From positions 1 through 8,097 of the forward strand of contig CBCXVS010000319.1 in assembly GCA_965178525.1 (NCBI GenBank): a DNA stretch of 8,097 nt, in the 5' to 3' direction. Positions 5,570 through 8,097 of this stretch are shown here, piece by piece; the first letter of the stretch is position 1; each line of letters starts with the position of its first letter. Below the pieces are notes generated by a model. That model ran no database searches and was not told the DNA's origin. It saw only the letters and a program-made list of their open reading frames with translations. Made by a program: the position numbers and the translations under genes. The stretch is from CBCXVS01 sp965178525 (GTDB lineage: Bacteria > Tectomicrobia > Entotheonellia > Entotheonellales > Entotheonellaceae).

Positions 5570-6637
5570 TTACGGTTTCCCCGCCGGGCCACGGGCAGGC
5601 GCCCCCAACCCGGCCTGAGAATCAATCACCCCCTGGGTGATCTCCTCCCAGCTCTTGCCCGCATCAACACTTTTAAAAACCTGGCCACCACTGCCGGCAT
5701 AGAGCGTTGTGGGCTGATATGGATCGACGGTGAGCGTCGTGATCGTCAGCCCGCGGACACGGCTCTTCGCAGCCGTCCAATGCCGTCCACCATCGCGGCT
5801 CATATAGATGCCCGCTAACGTACCCCCAATGAGTTGCGCAGGCGACGTTGGAGCCAACGCCAGCGCCAGGACGGACCGGCTGACCAGGCCGTCGTTCATC
5901 GCCTGCCAGCCGGTCGTCGCGGAGCGCTTAAACATACCGCCCATGGCCGTACCGGCATAGAGCGTGGCCGGCTCCCGTGGGTCGGCCAGTAAGGCGCGCA
6001 CCTGGATATCCGCCAAGCCGTCATGCAGCGCCGTCCAGCTCTTGCCGCCATTCGTACTTTGGAATACCCCGGCAAATGTCCCTACATAGAGCGTCTGCGC
6101 ATCACGGGGATGCACCGCCAGGGCCCGGACGTCATGACTGCTCAGTCCCGCATTGCTCTCCTGCCAATGGGCGCCACCATCCGTACTCCGAAACACGCCC
6201 CGCCCCGTGCCCACGTAGATCGTGCCGCCCGCTGGCGCGGTGATGGCCAAACAGCGGATGCTGGCCCGCCCGAGGTCATGCGCCACCGCCTCCCAATGCG
6301 CACCGCTATCCGCGCTGCTAAAGAGCCCTTCATCGGTGCCGGCATACAGCGTCGTCGGACGCGCCGGGTCAATCGCCAGCGCCCGCACGTAGAGATTGCT
6401 TAACCCACGGTTCACCATTTTCCACACCTGTCCCCCATCGGTCGTTTTCAAGATCCCCTTGCCAAACGAGCCGGCATATAACGTTTGCGGGTTCCGTGGG
6501 TCAACCGTCAGAAAGAGGACCAGCGCGCCGATGTTCCCACTGTGCATCCGCGTGTGATGCGCGCCGGTGCTCCCAACGCCGCCCACGCACAACAACCCGA
6601 CACATACGCTGACGATCCAGGCGCCTCTGCACGACAT
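5570..6637 (-). CDS. Secreted seven-bladed Asp-box (BNR/YCF48-like) beta-propeller
   Basis: A 355-residue exported repeat protein. A signal peptide covers about residues 1-26 and ends STGA; the mature chain would begin HHTRMH. Seven repeats of about 43 residues follow, each with an Asp-box-type loop: 65-72 (TTDGGQVW), 108-115, 151-158 (STDGGAHW), 194-201, a degenerate one near 239-244, 280-287 and 323-330 (SVDAGKSW). The strand before each loop reads like TLYAGT. Seven copies predict a closed seven-bladed propeller, as in sialidase/BNR and YCF48/HCF136-like proteins. No glycosidase active-site residues are evident, so a scaffold or assembly role in the periplasm is more likely than catalysis; this is inference. 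Start: ATG at 6637 with GGGAG eight bases upstream. The stop is TAA at 5570. It follows the thioredoxin by 97 nt that include a strong hairpin, and leads into the lipoprotein gene. Confidence 0.88.
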   Translation of the reverse strand: MSCRGAWIVSVCVGLLCVGGVGSTGAHHTRMHSGNIGALVLFLTVDPRNPQTLYAGSFGKGILKTTDGGQVWKMVNRGLSNLYVRALAIDPARPTTLYAGTDEGLFSSADSGAHWEAVAHDLGRASIRCLAITAPAGGTIYVGTGRGVFRSTDGGAHWQESNAGLSSHDVRALAVHPRDAQTLYVGTFAGVFQSTNGGKSWTALHDGLADIQVRALLADPREPATLYAGTAMGGMFKRSATTGWQAMNDGLVSRSVLALALAPTSPAQLIGGTLAGIYMSRDGGRHWTAAKSRVRGLTITTLTVDPYQPTTLYAGSGGQVFKSVDAGKSWEEITQGVIDSQAGLGAPARGPAGKP

Positions 6638-6699
6638 AAGCTTGCTCCCGAAAATCCGAACTCATATATGTTGGCAGCAATCTCTTACGGGTTGCCGAC

Positions 6700-6724
6700 G
6701 TCGGGTGCATCGAATGCACCCGAC
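6700..6724 (-). terminator. Perfect 11-bp hairpin just after the thioredoxin gene
   Basis: GTCGGGTGCAT (6700-6710) is perfectly complementary to ATGCACCCGAC (6714-6724) around a 3-nt loop. It begins 10 nt past the thioredoxin stop and ends about 60 nt before the propeller start. No U-run follows, so it may act as an attenuator, an mRNA 3'-end stabiliser or a Rho-assisted stop rather than a classic intrinsic terminator. It could set different expression levels for the thioredoxin and the genes after it. Confidence 0.5.
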
Positions 6725-6734
6725 AACGAGCGCC

Positions 6735-7328
6735 TCATTTGCGGTTCGTGATACTAGGCGTCCCATTCAGCAGTTGCTTGATGATTTTCTTCGCGTTCTC
6801 GCTGTCCCACGGACGCGGTCCCGAGGCGCCGCCAACCACAACGCCATCGCTAGAAATGAGATAGGAAGTGGGCGTGCCCCGCACGCCATATTTTTGCGCC
6901 GCTTCGCGTTGGGTGTCGAGCCCAATGGGGAAGCGCATATCGTGACGTTTTGCAAAGGCATTGAGCATCTCGGGCTCAGCCCGGTCGAGCGACACGCCGA
7001 TGATCACAAACCCTTGCTTGTGAAACGCGCGATAAAGACTCTTCAGAGAGGCCCTCTCCTTGGTGCAATGCGGTCACCAAGTGGCCCAAAAATTCAGTAA
7101 AATGGGATGGCCCGCGAAATCACTCAAGCGCATCGACGTGCCATCGGTCGCGGTTAATGTAAAATTGGGCGCCTCGATATGCTCCTTAAAGCGGATCATG
7201 CCCAGGGCTGCCATGTGCTCATCAAGCTCAGCGGCCACAACGCGACCCAACCCGAGACTACTGAGCACAACGATCGCGAGACCTACCCCGAGAGACCATC
7301 GGGCCACGGTGCGACGACAAAACCCCAT
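6735..7328 (-). CDS. TlpA-like exported thioredoxin, predicted selenoprotein (UPHC active site, in-frame TGA at 7074-7076)
   Basis: A thioredoxin-fold thiol-disulfide oxidoreductase of the TlpA/redoxin type, 197 residues if the TGA is read as selenocysteine. Seen: an exported N-terminus (Arg-Arg near the start, hydrophobic core about 12-30, likely cut after VVAA at 33), the usual APNFTLTATDGTSMRLSDFAG lead-in and then LLNFWATW. The next codon is TGA (residue 85), followed in the same frame by PHC (86-88), FVIIGVSLD and the cis-Pro loop GVRGTPTSYLI (Pro153). The TGA stands exactly where TlpA proteins have the first Cys of WCxxC, the second Cys is intact, and the frame then runs on to TAA with normal family sequence. 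A stem-loop fitting a bacterial SECIS follows. A nonsense mutation of TGC/TGT or a sequencing error is the alternative. Start: ATG at 7328 behind AAGGGAAG. It is the first gene of the co-directional envelope run. Its role is presumably reducing disulfides, perhaps in the apo-cytochrome or copper proteins; that is inference. Confidence 0.82.
7046..7058 (-). promoter_or_regulatory. Candidate bacterial SECIS stem-loop
   Basis: Reading the minus strand, nucleotides 16-28 after the TGA form GAGAG, loop GGC, CTCTC. This is a five-pair stem, plus a possible outer G-U pair at 7059/7045, with a three-base loop starting in G. Bacterial SECIS elements lie inside the coding region just after the UGA, with a G among the first loop bases about 16-37 nt away; here the loop Gs are 21 and 22 nt away. 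It would recruit SelB with Sec-tRNA. The stem is short, so this rests mainly on position and context. Confidence 0.65.
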
Positions 7329-7717
7329 GTCACTTCCCTTTCCCTTTGTGCCTGCTGCACACATGGTACAGCGAGGCACAGCAGTTCGACTTCGCTGTAT
7401 CACCCATGACGGTGTTCCTTACTGTAATCATCTAGCACGGTCAAACAACATGCTAATTTCAGGAGGTTTTTGCTACCGCTACCGCCTACATCTCTCATCC
7501 CGAAGGACACCGTTATACAGCTACAAATACGACGTGTTAGACACGTTTCTCCTCCATACGGCACACCTGAGGAAAAACGAAAAGAGCGGTAAAATATTCC
7601 CAGCAGAAACGGTTGTTGCCCGAGAGGAAGGCCATGGGCGGACAGCGGAGGCTCAACGCGACTTCAACACGAGGCAGACCGCCCGATATCTGTCTGCCTC
7701 GCCGTTTAGCCGTGATG
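7329..7717. other. Intergenic region without a recognisable gene
   Basis: The space between the thioredoxin start and the stop of the truncated ThDP-enzyme gene is less GC-rich than the flanking genes and has no family-like reading frame. It should hold the promoter of the minus-strand envelope genes; I see only weak candidates, such as a TTGACC-like box near 7440. Small dyads are present: TGTGCCT (7347-7353) with AGGCACA (7374-7380), and ACGTGT (7532-7537) with ACACGT (7541-7546), the latter a possible operator. A larger hairpin at 7670-7701 is listed separately. Confidence 0.5.
7670..7701 (-). terminator. Probable terminator hairpin of the ThDP-enzyme remnant
   Basis: CGAGGCAGAC (7670-7679) and GTCTGCCTCG (7692-7701) are perfect complements around a 12-nt loop. 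The hairpin begins 17 nt after the minus-strand stop codon at 7718, as expected for a terminator of that gene. The bases beyond it on the minus strand start TGTTG, a poor U-run, so termination is plausible but not certain. Confidence 0.5.
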
Positions 7718-8032
7718 TCAGCGGCGCAATTTAAATGCCTGATGCCAGGTCGAGTCAGCGCCCGCACCAACGGGCGTCACCCGCACGTCGAGGACATACG
7801 GTTCACCGCCGGCGATCACTTCCGCGCCGCGCCGCAGCGCCTTTTCCACATCGTTCGGTTCGTGCACCGTCATCCCATCAATACCCTGCGATTTCGCCAG
7901 CATGACAAAATCGATCTCGGGGTCACCGAGGAAGACCTCAGGGTATTTATTCTGTTTGGCGAATTCCCCGCCCGTGGCGTGGAAGTTGGTGCGCACCGTC
8001 TGATAATTGAGGTTATTCCAGAATGGCGTTAA
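7718..8032 (-). pseudogene. C-terminal remnant of a thiamine-diphosphate-dependent enzyme (acetolactate synthase/decarboxylase-like)
   Basis: About 100 codons ending in TGA match the C-terminal end of the pyrimidine-binding (TPP_enzyme_C) domain of ThDP enzymes such as acetolactate synthase, benzoylformate decarboxylase and oxalyl-CoA decarboxylase. Seen: WNN followed by YQTV, then PEIDFVMLAKSQGIDGMTV and GGEPYVLDVRV, the typical closing strand and helix pattern. The Asn-Asn (8012-8017) is the end of the GDG-x25-30-NN cofactor motif; GDG and the other roughly 450 residues should lie at higher coordinates. Instead the resemblance stops at about 8021-8032 and the frame meets TAA at 8063-8065. 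The usual hydrophobic strand before WNN is not found in any frame of the last 65 bases. The gene is therefore truncated by rearrangement, insertion or misassembly. No start codon is called. The exact enzyme cannot be told from this end. Confidence 0.72.
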
Positions 8033-8097
8033 GTTAAGCCTAACGCATTTAGAAACAACAGCTTATTTGGGATTCTCGCTGCCTCGTTCATCCGGGC

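Noticed and set aside
5509..5625. Longer N-terminus for the small lipoprotein
   Set aside because: It would place 39 extra residues before the lipobox signal and overlap the end of the propeller gene; the ATG at 5508 has a strong ribosome-binding site.
6735..7403. Two separate genes or a simple pseudogene instead of one selenoprotein
   Set aside because: Both parts are in the same frame, join without gap at the redox motif, show no other stop or frameshift and no ribosome-binding site before the second part; the TGA is exactly at the catalytic Cys position.
1..8097. CRISPR array or complete insertion sequence
   Set aside because: No regularly spaced direct repeats were seen, and no transposase or integrase reading frame is present.

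Overview
The window reads as chromosomal DNA of a Gram-negative bacterium with a moderately high GC content. Supporting signs are Shine-Dalgarno-led genes, a lipobox lipoprotein, Sec signal peptides, a periplasmic-type cytochrome c and a LivH-type permease. The gene mix would fit several little-cultured lineages (for example NC10, Nitrospirota, Tectomicrobia or Rokubacteria relatives), but nothing in the sequence fixes the phylum.

Layout. Positions 1-552 are gene-poor and comparatively AT-rich, with a 12-bp perfect hairpin and a pair of interlocking inverted repeats. Positions 553-2681 (minus) hold a two-gene unit: an amidase-signature enzyme followed by an S51 (peptidase E/cyanophycinase-like) protein. 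It has a good sigma70-like promoter at 2735-2763 in the divergent spacer. Positions 2910-3794 (plus) hold a solitary livH-type permease without partner ABC genes. Positions 3845-7328 (minus) hold a co-directional run of secreted proteins. In transcription order these are a TlpA-like thioredoxin, a seven-bladed Asp-box propeller, a small lipoprotein, a cupredoxin-like copper protein and a diheme-type cytochrome c. After a non-coding stretch, the right end carries the C-terminal remnant of a thiamine-diphosphate enzyme.

The main discovery candidate is the thioredoxin gene. Its reading frame is interrupted by one TGA exactly where the first cysteine of the WCxxC redox motif belongs. The same frame continues to the end of the fold, and a small stem-loop with a G-rich apical loop lies 16-28 nt after the TGA, as expected for a bacterial SECIS element. 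I read it as a 197-residue exported selenoprotein with a U-P-H-C active site. With the cupredoxin, cytochrome c and propeller downstream, it suggests an envelope redox module, possibly copper-linked. That joint function is inference.

Several genes carry lesions. The cytochrome c has lost its first CxxCH motif at a junction that looks like a deletion between short repeats, which also separated the signal peptide from the body by a frameshift. The S51 protein lacks the expected catalytic histidine. The ThDP enzyme is cut off just inside its cofactor motif. These may be real gene decay or assembly errors in a draft or metagenomic sequence.
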